From Corynebacterium sp. (lineage in GTDB: Bacteria > Actinomycetota > Actinomycetes > Mycobacteriales > Mycobacteriaceae): DNA of 55,271 bases. Position 1 is the stretch's first letter. Each line of letters opens with the position of its first letter. The stretch covers positions 21,065 to 76,335 of the forward strand of contig NZ_JAUNUG010000010.1 in NCBI RefSeq assembly GCF_030538285.1. Reading direction: 5' to 3'. Below are positions 47,480 to 55,271 of the stretch, piece by piece. Both the position numbers and the translations under genes were made by a program. The notes below the pieces were generated by a model, which saw only the letters and a list, made by a program, of their open reading frames with translations, ran no database searches and was not told the DNA's origin.

Positions 47480-48034
47480 TTAGTTCTCCTCGAGCTGCTG
47501 CTCGACCTCGTTCTCCTTATCCTTCTCCTCTTCCAGGCCCTCGCGGGTGTTGTCGCCGACCTGCTTGTAGCGGTCGATGGACTCCTGGAGGATGCGCTCG
47601 GCCTCCTCGCGGCCCGCCCAACCGGAGCCGGTGACCTCCTTGTTCGGTTCGAGGTCCTTGTAGTGGACGAAGAAGTGCTCGATCTCGTCGAGGGTGAACT
47701 CGGAGATGTCGTCGAGCTCCTGGAAGTGGTCGAAGCGCGGATCGTCGAGGACGCACAGCAGCTTGTCGTCGCCGCCGGCCTCATCGGTCATCTTGAACAC
47801 ACCGACGATGCGAGCCATGACGACCACGCCCGGGAACACCGGCTCCGGCATGACGACGAGGGCGTCCATCGGGTCGCCGTCTTCGCCGAGAGTGTGCTCG
47901 ATGAAGCCGTAGTCCGCGGGGTACGCCATGGGGGTGAACAGGTAGCGGTCGAGGAAGACGCGGCCGGTCTCGTGGTCGACCTCGTACTTGTTGCGCGAAC
48001 CCTTCGGGATCTCGATGATGACTTCAACGCTCAT
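47480..48034 (-). CDS. ppa: Inorganic pyrophosphatase
   Basis: 184 residues from ATG 48034, with AAGGAG upstream. Family I motifs: [47 protein letters not shown] (the DxDPxD metal site) and [23 protein letters not shown]. It splits PPi to phosphate and pulls biosynthetic reactions forward. Actinobacterial enzymes are usually about 160 residues; this one carries an extra acidic tail of about 25 ([17 protein letters not shown]). Divergent from dacB, as usual in corynebacteria. Confidence 0.93.
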   Translation of the reverse strand: MSVEVIIEIPKGSRNKYEVDHETGRVFLDRYLFTPMAYPADYGFIEHTLGEDGDPMDALVVMPEPVFPGVVVMARIVGVFKMTDEAGGDDKLLCVLDDPRFDHFQELDDISEFTLDEIEHFFVHYKDLEPNKEVTGSGWAGREEAERILQESIDRYKQVGDNTREGLEEEKDKENEVEQQLEEN

Positions 48035-48110
48035 TGCGTCAGACTCCTTGTTGCGATGTCGGGGATTGGTGATCATCCTAGCGTCACGTCCAGGGGTTAG
48101 GGTGGACAGG

Positions 48111-49385
48111 ATGAGTGGAAAGAAGCTGTGGTGGTCGGTGGCTGCCGGTGTCACTGCGTTGGCGGTGTCCGGGGTGGCTGGTTTTGCTGTGGTCGCGGAC
48201 CGTTACTACGGCGATCTCACCCGCGAGCCTGGCTATGTTGCGCATTCCCCTACCCCGGTGCTGGAACCCGCCTCCGCCGAGGCGGTGGACAATGTCGCGC
48301 TGGGTGCCCGGCTGGCGGAACTCGCCGAGAACCCGGACCTGGGCACCGTGCACGGGCGCGTCACCGACACCGTCACCGGGGAGACGGTGTGGGAGCAGGC
48401 CTCGGCGCAGGCGCTGCAGCCGGCGTCGGCCACGAAGATTCTCACCGGCGCGGCCGCGATCCTGGAGCTCGGGGCCGATGATGTGCTGGTCACGGAGGTT
48501 GTCGAGGGGCCGGTCCCCGGCGCCGTGGTCATCCGCGCATCGGGCGATGTGTGGTTGACTGCTAAGCAGATGGACGATGTGGCCGCGCAGATCGGGTCGG
48601 CGGAGCAGGTAATCATCGACACTTCCGTGTGGGATGGGGATCGTTTCATGCCCGGTTGGGATCCCGTCGATGTGGATGCCGGTTATATCGCCCCGTTGGA
48701 GCCTGCCATGCTCTACGGCGCGCGCATCGACGACACCGCAGGCGATGTACCGCGCTCGCACACCCCGGCTCTCGACGTCGCGCAGGCGTTGGCTTCCCGC
48801 GTGGGTGCGTCGACCGTGGGTTTGGGGCCCGCGCCTGAGGGGGCCGCGGTGCTGGCGTCGGTGGAATCGCCGCTGCTCACCGAACGGCTCGAGGCCATGA
48901 TGATGGATTCCGACAACGTCATGGCCGAGGCCATCGGCCATGAGCTCGCCGTTCACCGCGGGCAGCCGGGTTCCGCGGCCGCCGCCACCCAGGCCACCCT
49001 GGATGTCCTCGCCGCGCACGGCTTCGACATCACCGGAGTCGCTCTCGCCGACAATTCCGGCCTGTCCGTACACAACCTCATCCCCCCGCGGCTTCTCGAC
49101 GATGTGCTAATCGACGCCGCCACCTCCCCCCAACTCCGCCCCCTCCTGGCGACCCTGCCGGTGGCGGGCGGTTCCGGAACACTCGCGGAGCGCTACGGGG
49201 ACCTGTCCGGTCGGGGCTGGGTCCGCGCCAAGACCGGCACGTTGACGGGTACCTCTGCCCTGGCCGGGGTGGTTACCGCCGAGTCCGGGCGCGTCTACTC
49301 CTTCGCGCTTTTGGTCAACGGGGCGGAGATCCTCGGGGCACGTGCGGCTCTCGACGAGTTCACCTCCGCCATCCGGGAGTCCTAA
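48111..49385 (+). CDS. dacB: D-alanyl-D-alanine carboxypeptidase/endopeptidase (PBP4, DacB type)
   Basis: 424 residues from ATG 48111. An N-terminal membrane anchor or signal ([22 protein letters not shown]) places it outside the membrane. Penicillin-binding motifs of the S13 family: SATK (Ser106, Lys109), SDN in [15 protein letters not shown], and KTGTL near the C-terminus. It trims or cleaves peptidoglycan stem peptides. It precedes tilS-hpt-ftsH in the usual order, though a toxin-antitoxin remnant has inserted between dacB and tilS. Confidence 0.9.
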   Translation: MSGKKLWWSVAAGVTALAVSGVAGFAVVADRYYGDLTREPGYVAHSPTPVLEPASAEAVDNVALGARLAELAENPDLGTVHGRVTDTVTGETVWEQASAQALQPASATKILTGAAAILELGADDVLVTEVVEGPVPGAVVIRASGDVWLTAKQMDDVAAQIGSAEQVIIDTSVWDGDRFMPGWDPVDVDAGYIAPLEPAMLYGARIDDTAGDVPRSHTPALDVAQALASRVGASTVGLGPAPEGAAVLASVESPLLTERLEAMMMDSDNVMAEAIGHELAVHRGQPGSAAAATQATLDVLAAHGFDITGVALADNSGLSVHNLIPPRLLDDVLIDAATSPQLRPLLATLPVAGGSGTLAERYGDLSGRGWVRAKTGTLTGTSALAGVVTAESGRVYSFALLVNGAEILGARAALDEFTSAIRES

Positions 49386-49666
49386 GAGTTCAGGTCGACA
49401 CCCTCAACATCAAGCACCTCGGAAAGGGTGAAGCGTGCACCGTCGTCGGCTGCTCGGGCGGCACGGAGTTCCTCCACGTCAGCGCGGAGCTCGAGCTCGT
49501 CTAGGAGACGAAGGTCATCCACAGACACGATAGCGGCGACATGTCGACCGTTGCGCGTGATGATCAACCGCTCTCCGCCGAACGTCGCGCGGTTGATGAC
49601 CTCTCCGAGTGTCTTCCGGAGATTGCCCAGGGTGATCGAGGGCAGTCGGTTCAGCGCGGTACTCAT
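49382..49666 (-). CDS. Phd/YefM family antitoxin
   Basis: 94 residues from ATG 49666. The N-terminal Phd/YefM fold reads LPSITLGNLRKTLGEVINRATFGGERLIITRNGRHVAAIVSVDDLRLLDELE, followed by a charged C-terminal toxin-binding helix region. It overlaps the dacB stop convergently. The matching toxin remnant lies on the opposite strand and their starts overlap, an unusual divergent order; these pairs normally form one operon. Confidence 0.8.
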   Translation of the reverse strand: MSTALNRLPSITLGNLRKTLGEVINRATFGGERLIITRNGRHVAAIVSVDDLRLLDELELRADVEELRAARAADDGARFTLSEVLDVEGVDLNS

Positions 49667-49924
49667 GGCCCACAGTATTCCACTGGTCGGGGGCGTGTAT
49701 CGGATTGAGTTCACTCGTCAAGCGGCGAAAGATCTCCGGCGCCTGAAGAAGGGAGACCGGAAGCTGTTCATCCAGGTCGTGGAGGCTATCGAAGCACTGG
49801 GAGTGAACCCCGCGAGGGGTACAGGATAAGGGTGCGGGATTATCGTGTGCTGTACTCCGTCGACGGTTCGGTCCTGCTTGTGGAGGTTTTCCGTGTCGGG
49901 CCGCGTGGAGACGTCTACAAATAG
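49665..49924 (+). pseudogene. Broken RelE/ParE-type toxin gene
   Basis: The first frame reads YRIEFTRQAAKDLRRLKKGDRKLFIQVVEAIEALGVNPARG and stops at 49829. The typical toxin end, YRIRVRDYRVLYSVDGSVLLVEVFRVGPRGDVYK, continues in another frame to a stop at 49924. The residues that normally join NP.. to the YRIRVGDYRV strand (a KLKG-like stretch) are missing, so a small deletion with a frameshift has probably inactivated the toxin. A GTG at 49695 is an alternative start. Confidence 0.75.
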
Positions 49925-49985
49925 ACAGGCGAGAGGCCGGTCCTTTCGAATGTTGCCGCGACCGGCACCGATTAGCATCTTCCCC

Positions 49986-50867
49986 ATGGAACCTTTCTGG
50001 CCCCGGCGCAGCCCGCACTTCCTGGCGTGCCGGCGTGCGGTGCGCCCATTCCTCACGCCGGAAGAAGTGGTCATCGGGCTGTCGGGCGGGGCGGATTCGC
50101 TCGCACTGGTGGCCGCCGCGCGGGCGGAGGGGCAGGAGGTGCATGCCGTCGTCGTGGACCACCAGTTGCAGGCCGGTTCCGAGCGCGTCGCCGAACATGC
50201 CGCGCAGCAGGCCCGCCAGCTCGGCGCCCGCGCCTCGATCACCCGCATCACCGTCGCAGCAGGCAACCTGGAGGCGAACGCCCGCACCGCCCGCTACCGA
50301 GCTCTCCGTGCCTTTAACCAGCCGGTGTGGGTGGCGCATACCCGCGATGACCAGGCGGAAACCCTCCTGCTCCAGGCCCTGCGCGGCAACCCGGGCGGGA
50401 TGGCAACGCAACAGGATGGGATCACCCGGCCTTTCCTCAGCATCCGCCGCGCGGACACCGAAGCAGCCTGCGCCGAACTCCAGCTGAGCCCCTGGCACGA
50501 CCCGCACAACGATGACACGGACTTCCAGCGCGTCGCCCTGCGCAAGACCCTCCAGCAGATCCACGGCGACCCGGTCGAACCACTCGCGCAGACCGCCGAG
50601 CGCATCGCCGCGGATAACGCCCTGCTCACCGAGCTGGCTGGTCCGCCCACGGATGACTGCGCGGAACTGGCCGCCCAACCCGCGCCCCTGCGGCGCCGCC
50701 GGATCGCGGCCTGGTTGATTGAGCACAAGGTAAACCCGACGCGGGCGTCGATAAGCATGATTGAGGACATGTGCACCACCTGGCACGGGCAGGGAGCCGT
50801 GCGCGTGGGCGCAGGGTTGGAAGTCAGGCGCGTAGGTGGCAGACTGGCGTTATCCGTGGAGGCCTAG
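49986..50867 (+). CDS. tilS: tRNA(Ile)-lysidine synthase
   Basis: 293 residues from ATG 49986. PP-loop [15 protein letters not shown] (about 31-45), then [33 protein letters not shown] and [19 protein letters not shown], all TilS hallmarks. It makes lysidine at the wobble base of the AUA-reading tRNA-Ile. It is on the short side, lacking the full C-terminal domain of E. coli TilS. An iterated motif copy at 50744-50756 writes Ile with ATA (RASISM), the very codon this enzyme serves. Followed by hpt after 10 bases. Confidence 0.92.
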   Translation: MEPFWPRRSPHFLACRRAVRPFLTPEEVVIGLSGGADSLALVAAARAEGQEVHAVVVDHQLQAGSERVAEHAAQQARQLGARASITRITVAAGNLEANARTARYRALRAFNQPVWVAHTRDDQAETLLLQALRGNPGGMATQQDGITRPFLSIRRADTEAACAELQLSPWHDPHNDDTDFQRVALRKTLQQIHGDPVEPLAQTAERIAADNALLTELAGPPTDDCAELAAQPAPLRRRRIAAWLIEHKVNPTRASISMIEDMCTTWHGQGAVRVGAGLEVRRVGGRLALSVEA

Positions 50868-50877
50868 GAAAGGTGTC

Positions 50878-51471
50878 ATGACCGTGCACGACAACAAGGA
50901 TCACAACGTACCGGCCAGCTGTTACGGCGAGGACGTCGAGGCGGTGCTCATCAGTCAGGAGCAGCTCGCCACCCGCATCCAGGAACTCGCCGACAAGGTC
51001 TCAGCAACCTACCGCGACGCCGATGAAGAACTGATCCTCGTGTGCGTGCTCAAGGGCGCGGTGTTCTTCCTCACCGACTTCACCCGCGCACTCGACATCC
51101 CCTCCCAGATGGAATTCATGGCCGTATCCTCCTACGGCAACTCCACCACCAGCTCGGGAGTGGTCCGTATCCTCAAGGACCTCGACCGGGAGATCGAGGG
51201 CCGCGACGTGCTCATCGTCGAGGACATCATCGATTCCGGTCTCACCCTCTCTTGGCTGATGCGTAACCTGCGCGCCCGCAACCCGCGCTCCCTCGAGGTG
51301 ATCACCCTGCTGCGCAAGCCCGAGGTGGTCAAGGCCGATATTGAGCTTTTCGACGTCGGGTTCGACATCCCCAACGAATTCGTCATCGGTTACGGCCTCG
51401 ACTACGCCGAGCGCTACCGTGACCTGCCTTTCGTGGGCACCCTGCACCCGCGCGTCTACTCCGGGGAGTAA
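50878..51471 (+). CDS. hpt: Hypoxanthine phosphoribosyltransferase
   Basis: 197 residues from ATG 50878, with AGGAAAGG upstream. Purine PRTase features: [34 protein letters not shown] (flexible loop), the PRPP-binding [16 protein letters not shown], and [25 protein letters not shown]. It salvages hypoxanthine and guanine to IMP and GMP. Part of tilS-hpt-ftsH. Confidence 0.94.
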   Translation: MTVHDNKDHNVPASCYGEDVEAVLISQEQLATRIQELADKVSATYRDADEELILVCVLKGAVFFLTDFTRALDIPSQMEFMAVSSYGNSTTSSGVVRILKDLDREIEGRDVLIVEDIIDSGLTLSWLMRNLRARNPRSLEVITLLRKPEVVKADIELFDVGFDIPNEFVIGYGLDYAERYRDLPFVGTLHPRVYSGE

Positions 51472-51565
51472 GCAGGGAACGAAACCACACGCCTGGGCGT
51501 TGTGGTGGGAAGAACGTAGAACGAAGACGAAAGGCACTGGTCGCGCTGCCCTGCGGCCTCAATAC

Positions 51566-53914
51566 ATGAGCAACAAGAGAATCCTCCAGATCGGCCTGAT
51601 CTCTGCGATCGCGCTGGTGACCATCTTCGTGTTCAGCCTGCTTACCGACGACACGCGCGGGTTCCAGCGGGTGGACACCTCCGTGGCCATGGCGCAGCTG
51701 AATGACGCCAACGCCAAGGAAGTGCAGATCGACGACCGCGAGCAGCGGATCCGCATCGAACTGCGCGAGCCGATCACCTATGAGGAACGCGAGGGTGTTG
51801 AGGAGATCATCGCCCAGTACCCCGCGCGCACCGCCCCGCAGGTGTTCGACGCCGTCCAGGCCGCTGAGCCGGACGAGTACAACACCACGGTGACGCAGGA
51901 CAGCTTCCTCATGGGCATGCTCGGCTTCCTGCTGCCGATGCTGCTGCTGTTCGGCCTGCTCTTCTTCTTCCTCACCCGCATGCAGGGCGGCGGCGGCATG
52001 TTCGGCTTCGGCGGCTCCAAGCACAAGGAGCTGACCAAGGACATGCCGACGAACACCTTCGCGGATGTCGCCGGCGCGGATGAGGCCGTCAGTGAGCTGG
52101 AGGAGATCAAGGACTTCCTGCAGGATCCCACCCGTTACCACGCCCTCGGCGCGAAAATCCCGCGTGGAGTGCTGCTCTACGGCCCGCCCGGCACCGGTAA
52201 GACCCTGCTGGCGCGCGCCGTGGCCGGGGAGGCCGGGGTGCCGTTCTACTCGATCTCCGGTTCCGATTTCGTGGAGATGTTCGTCGGTGTCGGTGCCTCC
52301 CGTGTGCGTGACCTGTTCAAGCAGGCCAAGGAGAACAGCCCCTGCATCATCTTCGTCGATGAGATTGACGCCGTCGGCCGCCAGCGCGGCTCCGGCATGG
52401 GCGGCGGACACGATGAGCGTGAGCAGACCCTCAACCAGCTGCTCGTGGAGATGGACGGCTTCGGCGACCGCGAGGGCGTCATCCTCATGGCGGCCACCAA
52501 CCGCCCCGACATCCTCGATCCGGCGCTGCTGCGACCGGGGCGTTTCGACCGCCAGATCCCGGTGACCGCCCCCGACCTGGCCGGGCGCGAGAAGATCCTG
52601 GCAGTCCACGCGAAGGGCAAGCCGCTGGGCCCGGACGCCGACATCAAGGCCCTGGCCAAGCGCACCGCGGGTATGTCGGGCGCGGACCTGGCCAACGTGC
52701 TCAATGAAGCCGCCCTGCTCACCGCCCGCATCGGCGGCAACGTCATCACCGCTGATGCCCTCGAGGAGGCCACCGACCGTGTCATCGGCGGCCCCCGCCG
52801 CGAGGGCAAGGTCATCTCCGAGAAGGAGAAGAAGGTCACCGCCTACCACGAAGGCGGGCACACGCTGGCCGCGTGGGCGCTCAAGGACATCGAGCGCGTG
52901 TACAAGGTCACCATCCTCGCCCGCGGCCGCACCGGCGGCCACGCCATGACGGCGCAGGAAGATGACAAGGGCATGTACAACCGGGATGAACTCTTCGCCC
53001 GCCTCGTCTTCGCCATGGGTGGGCGCGCCGCCGAGGAACTCGTCTTCGGCGAGCAGACCACCGGCGCCTCCGCCGACATCGAGCAGGCCACCAAGATCGC
53101 CCGCGCGATGATCACCGAGTACGGCATGTCACCCACCCTCGGCATGGTCAAATACGGCGAGGAGCAGGGTGATCCCTTCTCCGGCCGCCCCGGCGGCGGC
53201 ACGCTGACGGTCTCCCCGGCGGTGGCCGCCAAGATCGACGACGAGGTACACCTGCTTCTCGACGCCGCCCACCGCCAGGCCTACGACATCCTCCACCGCT
53301 ACCGCGACCACCTGGACACCCTCGCCGAGAAGCTTCTGGAGAAGGAGACGCTGCGTCGCCCGGACCTGGAGCTCATCTTCGACGACATCGAGCCGATGGA
53401 CGCCCCCGACATCTTCCCGCACGCCGAGAACCGCTTCCCGCAGCAGGAAGGCCGCGAGCCGGTGAAGACCCCCACCGAGCTGGCCATCGAACGCGGCGAG
53501 GAACCGCCTAAGCGTTTCTCCCTGCTCGAAGCCACCCAGCAGGCCCGCGCCAAGCGCCAGGCCGAAAAGGAAGCCCAGGCCGAGGCCGTACCCGCCCCGG
53601 TAGAGGATAGCGAAGGCAAGCACCGCGCCCCCGAGCCGGTCGGCGCCCGCTACGGCGGCACCCCGCCCCCGGCCGATTGGACCGCGCCGGGCTGGCCGCC
53701 GAAGGACAACCCCTACGCCACCGGCAACGAGCACCCGGGCATGAAGAACTACGGCCCGGAAAAGGCGCCTGAGGCCCCGGAGACGGAAGTCATCGGCTTC
53801 CGCCTGCCGGCGCATGAGCAGCCGGAGAATGTGGAGGGGGGCGTCGATAAGCAGCCGGAACAGCGACCGGAACCCGCCGCCGACGACGTCGCCGCACCAG
53901 AAAACAAGGAGTAG
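51566..53914 (+). CDS. ftsH: ATP-dependent zinc metalloprotease FtsH
   Basis: 782 residues from ATG 51566; the upstream open frame lacks family sequence. First membrane helix at 7-26, an extracytoplasmic domain, a second helix ([21 protein letters not shown]), then the AAA+ domain with [23 protein letters not shown] and [21 protein letters not shown], and the protease domain with the zinc site AYHEGGH. A Pro/Glu-rich tail of about 170 residues follows; it is probably disordered. It degrades membrane and regulatory proteins. One iterated motif copy lies in the tail (53840-53852; GVDKQ). The gap of 94 bp from hpt may hold a promoter, but I see no clear one. Confidence 0.95.
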   Translation: MSNKRILQIGLISAIALVTIFVFSLLTDDTRGFQRVDTSVAMAQLNDANAKEVQIDDREQRIRIELREPITYEEREGVEEIIAQYPARTAPQVFDAVQAAEPDEYNTTVTQDSFLMGMLGFLLPMLLLFGLLFFFLTRMQGGGGMFGFGGSKHKELTKDMPTNTFADVAGADEAVSELEEIKDFLQDPTRYHALGAKIPRGVLLYGPPGTGKTLLARAVAGEAGVPFYSISGSDFVEMFVGVGASRVRDLFKQAKENSPCIIFVDEIDAVGRQRGSGMGGGHDEREQTLNQLLVEMDGFGDREGVILMAATNRPDILDPALLRPGRFDRQIPVTAPDLAGREKILAVHAKGKPLGPDADIKALAKRTAGMSGADLANVLNEAALLTARIGGNVITADALEEATDRVIGGPRREGKVISEKEKKVTAYHEGGHTLAAWALKDIERVYKVTILARGRTGGHAMTAQEDDKGMYNRDELFARLVFAMGGRAAEELVFGEQTTGASADIEQATKIARAMITEYGMSPTLGMVKYGEEQGDPFSGRPGGGTLTVSPAVAAKIDDEVHLLLDAAHRQAYDILHRYRDHLDTLAEKLLEKETLRRPDLELIFDDIEPMDAPDIFPHAENRFPQQEGREPVKTPTELAIERGEEPPKRFSLLEATQQARAKRQAEKEAQAEAVPAPVEDSEGKHRAPEPVGARYGGTPPPADWTAPGWPPKDNPYATGNEHPGMKNYGPEKAPEAPETEVIGFRLPAHEQPENVEGGVDKQPEQRPEPAADDVAAPENKE

Positions 53915-53918
53915 CACG

Positions 53919-54488
53919 ATGACCACTTTCGACCAGGAGCGCGCGGAAGCCGCGGTGCGCGAGCTGCTCATCGCCGTCGGCGAGGACCCCGACCGCGAGG
54001 GCCTGCAGGACACGCCGGCGCGTGTCGCCCGGGCGTATCGGGAGGTTTTCGGCGGGCTGCACAGCGATCCGACGGACGTGCTCGAGCGGACTTTCGCCGA
54101 GGACCACCAGGAGCTGGTGCTCGTGCGTGACATTCCGATCTACTCCACGTGTGAGCACCACCTCGTGCCCTTCTACGGCACCGCCCACATCGGCTACATC
54201 CCGGGCAAGAACGGGCACGTCACCGGCCTGTCCAAGCTGGCGCGCCTGGCTGACATGTACGCCAAGCGGCCGCAGGTGCAGGAACGTTTGACCTCGCAGA
54301 TCGCCGACGCGCTGGTGGACAAGCTCGGCGCGCAGGCCGTCATCGTGGTCATCGAGTGCGAGCACCTGTGTATGGCGATGCGCGGGATCCGCAAGCCGGG
54401 TGCCACCACCACCACCTCCGCGGTGCGCGGCGGGTTCAAGACTTCCGCGGCGTCCCGCGCCGAAGTTCTCTCCCTGATCAGAGGTTAA
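53919..54488 (+). CDS. folE: GTP cyclohydrolase I
   Basis: 189 residues from ATG 53919, with AAGGAG eight bases upstream and four bases after the ftsH stop. Zinc and active-site motifs: [42 protein letters not shown] and [17 protein letters not shown]. It converts GTP to dihydroneopterin triphosphate, the first step of folate synthesis, and is read with ftsH and folP. Confidence 0.95.
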   Translation: MTTFDQERAEAAVRELLIAVGEDPDREGLQDTPARVARAYREVFGGLHSDPTDVLERTFAEDHQELVLVRDIPIYSTCEHHLVPFYGTAHIGYIPGKNGHVTGLSKLARLADMYAKRPQVQERLTSQIADALVDKLGAQAVIVVIECEHLCMAMRGIRKPGATTTTSAVRGGFKTSAASRAEVLSLIRG

Positions 54489-54493
54489 GTCGC

Positions 54494-55271
54494 ATGCGGG
54501 TCGCAGATCTCACGGTGCCGGGGCGGTGCCTGGTCATGGGCATCGTCAACGTCACCGAGGATTCCTTTTCCGACGGCGGACGCTGGCTGGACATCGACGC
54601 CGCCATCGCCCACGGCCGTGAGCTGGTCGAACAGGGCGCGGACATGATTGACGTCGGCGGTGAATCCACCCGCCCGGGTGCCACGCGTGTCGACGCCGCC
54701 GTCGAAGCCCAACGCGTCGCCCCCGTCATCGCCGCGCTTTCCGAGGAGGGCATTCCCACCTCGGTGGACACGATGCGCGCTTCCGTCGCGGCCGCCGCAG
54801 CGGAGGCCGGGGTGGACATGATCAACGACGTCTCCGGTGGCCTGGCTGATAAGGACATGTACCGCGTCATGGCGGATACGGAGCTGCCGGTGTGCCTCAT
54901 GCACTGGCGCACCGTCCAGTTCGGTGACGCTGCCGGGCAGGCCGACCACGGCGGGGACGTGGTCAGCGATGTGCGCGACACCCTGGCCCGCCTGGTGGAT
55001 AATGCACTGGCCGCTGGCGTGGCACGGGACAACATCGTGCTGGACCCGGGGCTGGGCTTCGCCAAATCCCGCGAGGACAACTGGGCGCTGCTGAACCACC
55101 TGCCGGAGTTTCTGGCCGCGGAGTTCCCGGTCCTGGTCGGCGCCTCCCGCAAGCGTTTCCTCGCCGGTGTGCGCGCCGACCGCGGACTGGAAGGCGTGCC
55201 CGCGGATGCCGATCCCGCCACCGCCGCCGTCACCGCCATCTCCGCGCAGATGGGCGCCTGGGGAGTGCGCG
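54494..55271 (+). CDS. folP: Dihydropteroate synthase, 3' end outside the window
   Basis: At least 259 codons from ATG 54494, five bases after the folE stop; the frame is open to the window end. Family signatures: MGIVNVTEDSFSDGGRW (pterin/PPi loop), GADMIDVGGESTRPGA, DMINDVSGG, LMHWRT, NIVLDPGLGFAKSREDNWALL and LVGASRKRFL. It joins p-aminobenzoate to dihydropterin pyrophosphate, the sulfonamide target. In corynebacteria folB and folK usually follow. Confidence 0.95.
   Translation, partial: MRVADLTVPGRCLVMGIVNVTEDSFSDGGRWLDIDAAIAHGRELVEQGADMIDVGGESTRPGATRVDAAVEAQRVAPVIAALSEEGIPTSVDTMRASVAAAAAEAGVDMINDVSGGLADKDMYRVMADTELPVCLMHWRTVQFGDAAGQADHGGDVVSDVRDTLARLVDNALAAGVARDNIVLDPGLGFAKSREDNWALLNHLPEFLAAEFPVLVGASRKRFLAGVRADRGLEGVPADADPATAAVTAISAQMGAWGVR

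Noticed and set aside
51383-52942. A 519-codon minus-strand frame opposite ftsH
   Set aside because: Shadow of the AAA+ coding region; no recognised domain.
53236-53252. GCTTCTCGACGCC and similar stretches (for example near 3002 and 49091) as copies of the iterated motif
   Set aside because: They differ at the central A and are well explained by common Leu-Leu-Asp-Ala codons, so they were left out of the count.

Overview
The window looks like about 55 kb of a GC-rich Corynebacterium chromosome. The main markers are a groEL2-porH-porA-ppk2 block with the tiny cell-wall porins found only in mycolate-containing corynebacteria, a glnX-glnH-pknG operon, a compact fprA / pta-ackA locus, a C. glutamicum-type N-acetylglutamate synthase gene next to def and xthA, and the tilS-hpt-ftsH-folE-folP order. 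No rRNA, tRNA, CRISPR array, prophage or insertion sequence was recognised. All functional calls come from reading the sequence; no database search was run.

Layout. 1-3.1 kb: 3' part of a large repeat-rich surface protein gene with an internal exact duplication. 3.2-6.5 kb: a PurT-like ATP-grasp gene facing an fprA-GNAT-GNAT operon. 6.9-9.5 kb: pta-ackA (acetyl-CoA/acetate interconversion). 9.6-10.8 kb: a nuclease-fold gene between two inverted copies of a 94-bp palindromic repeat. 10.8-15.7 kb: glnX-glnH-pknG on the minus strand, the sensor chain that in C. glutamicum leads to OdhI and 2-oxoglutarate dehydrogenase control. 15.8-25 kb: Nudix hydrolase, ABC exporter, Na/Pi cotransporter, Bcr/CflA pump, cardiolipin synthase, exonuclease III, a VOC protein, N-acetylglutamate synthase and peptide deformylase. 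24.9-28.5 kb: DUF3263, LytR_C, YbdK-type carboxylate-amine ligase, a defective alpha/beta hydrolase and a GT87 glycosyltransferase. 28.5-34.8 kb: a six-gene Mrp antiporter operon with MrpA and MrpB fused. 35-37.3 kb: a stand-alone LeuA regulatory-domain gene behind a possible attenuator, and an M20 dipeptidase. 37.3-41 kb: groEL2 with two CIRCE-like operators, porH, porA and ppk2. 41-49.9 kb: accessory genes, including a two-gene orphan cassette, a Pls-like single-module NRPS with a MarR regulator, a rhodanese, three tandem palindromic repeats, ppa, dacB and a broken divergent toxin-antitoxin pair. 50-55.3 kb: tilS, hpt, ftsH, folE and folP (cut by the window end).

The most striking signal is not a gene. 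A 13-bp motif, GRCGTCGATAAGC, occurs 14 times (15 times counting only its 11-bp core), in both orientations, in several reading frames and between genes, where far less than one copy is expected by chance. It behaves like a highly iterated genomic signal (uptake, recombination, segregation or methylation site) of a kind I do not know to be described for this genus. Other leads are the repeat-flanked nuclease-fold gene, the LeuA-domain gene with a leaderless Leu/Val leader peptide, the Pls-like poly(amino acid) synthetase, and a PurT homologue that has lost its substrate-binding motifs.
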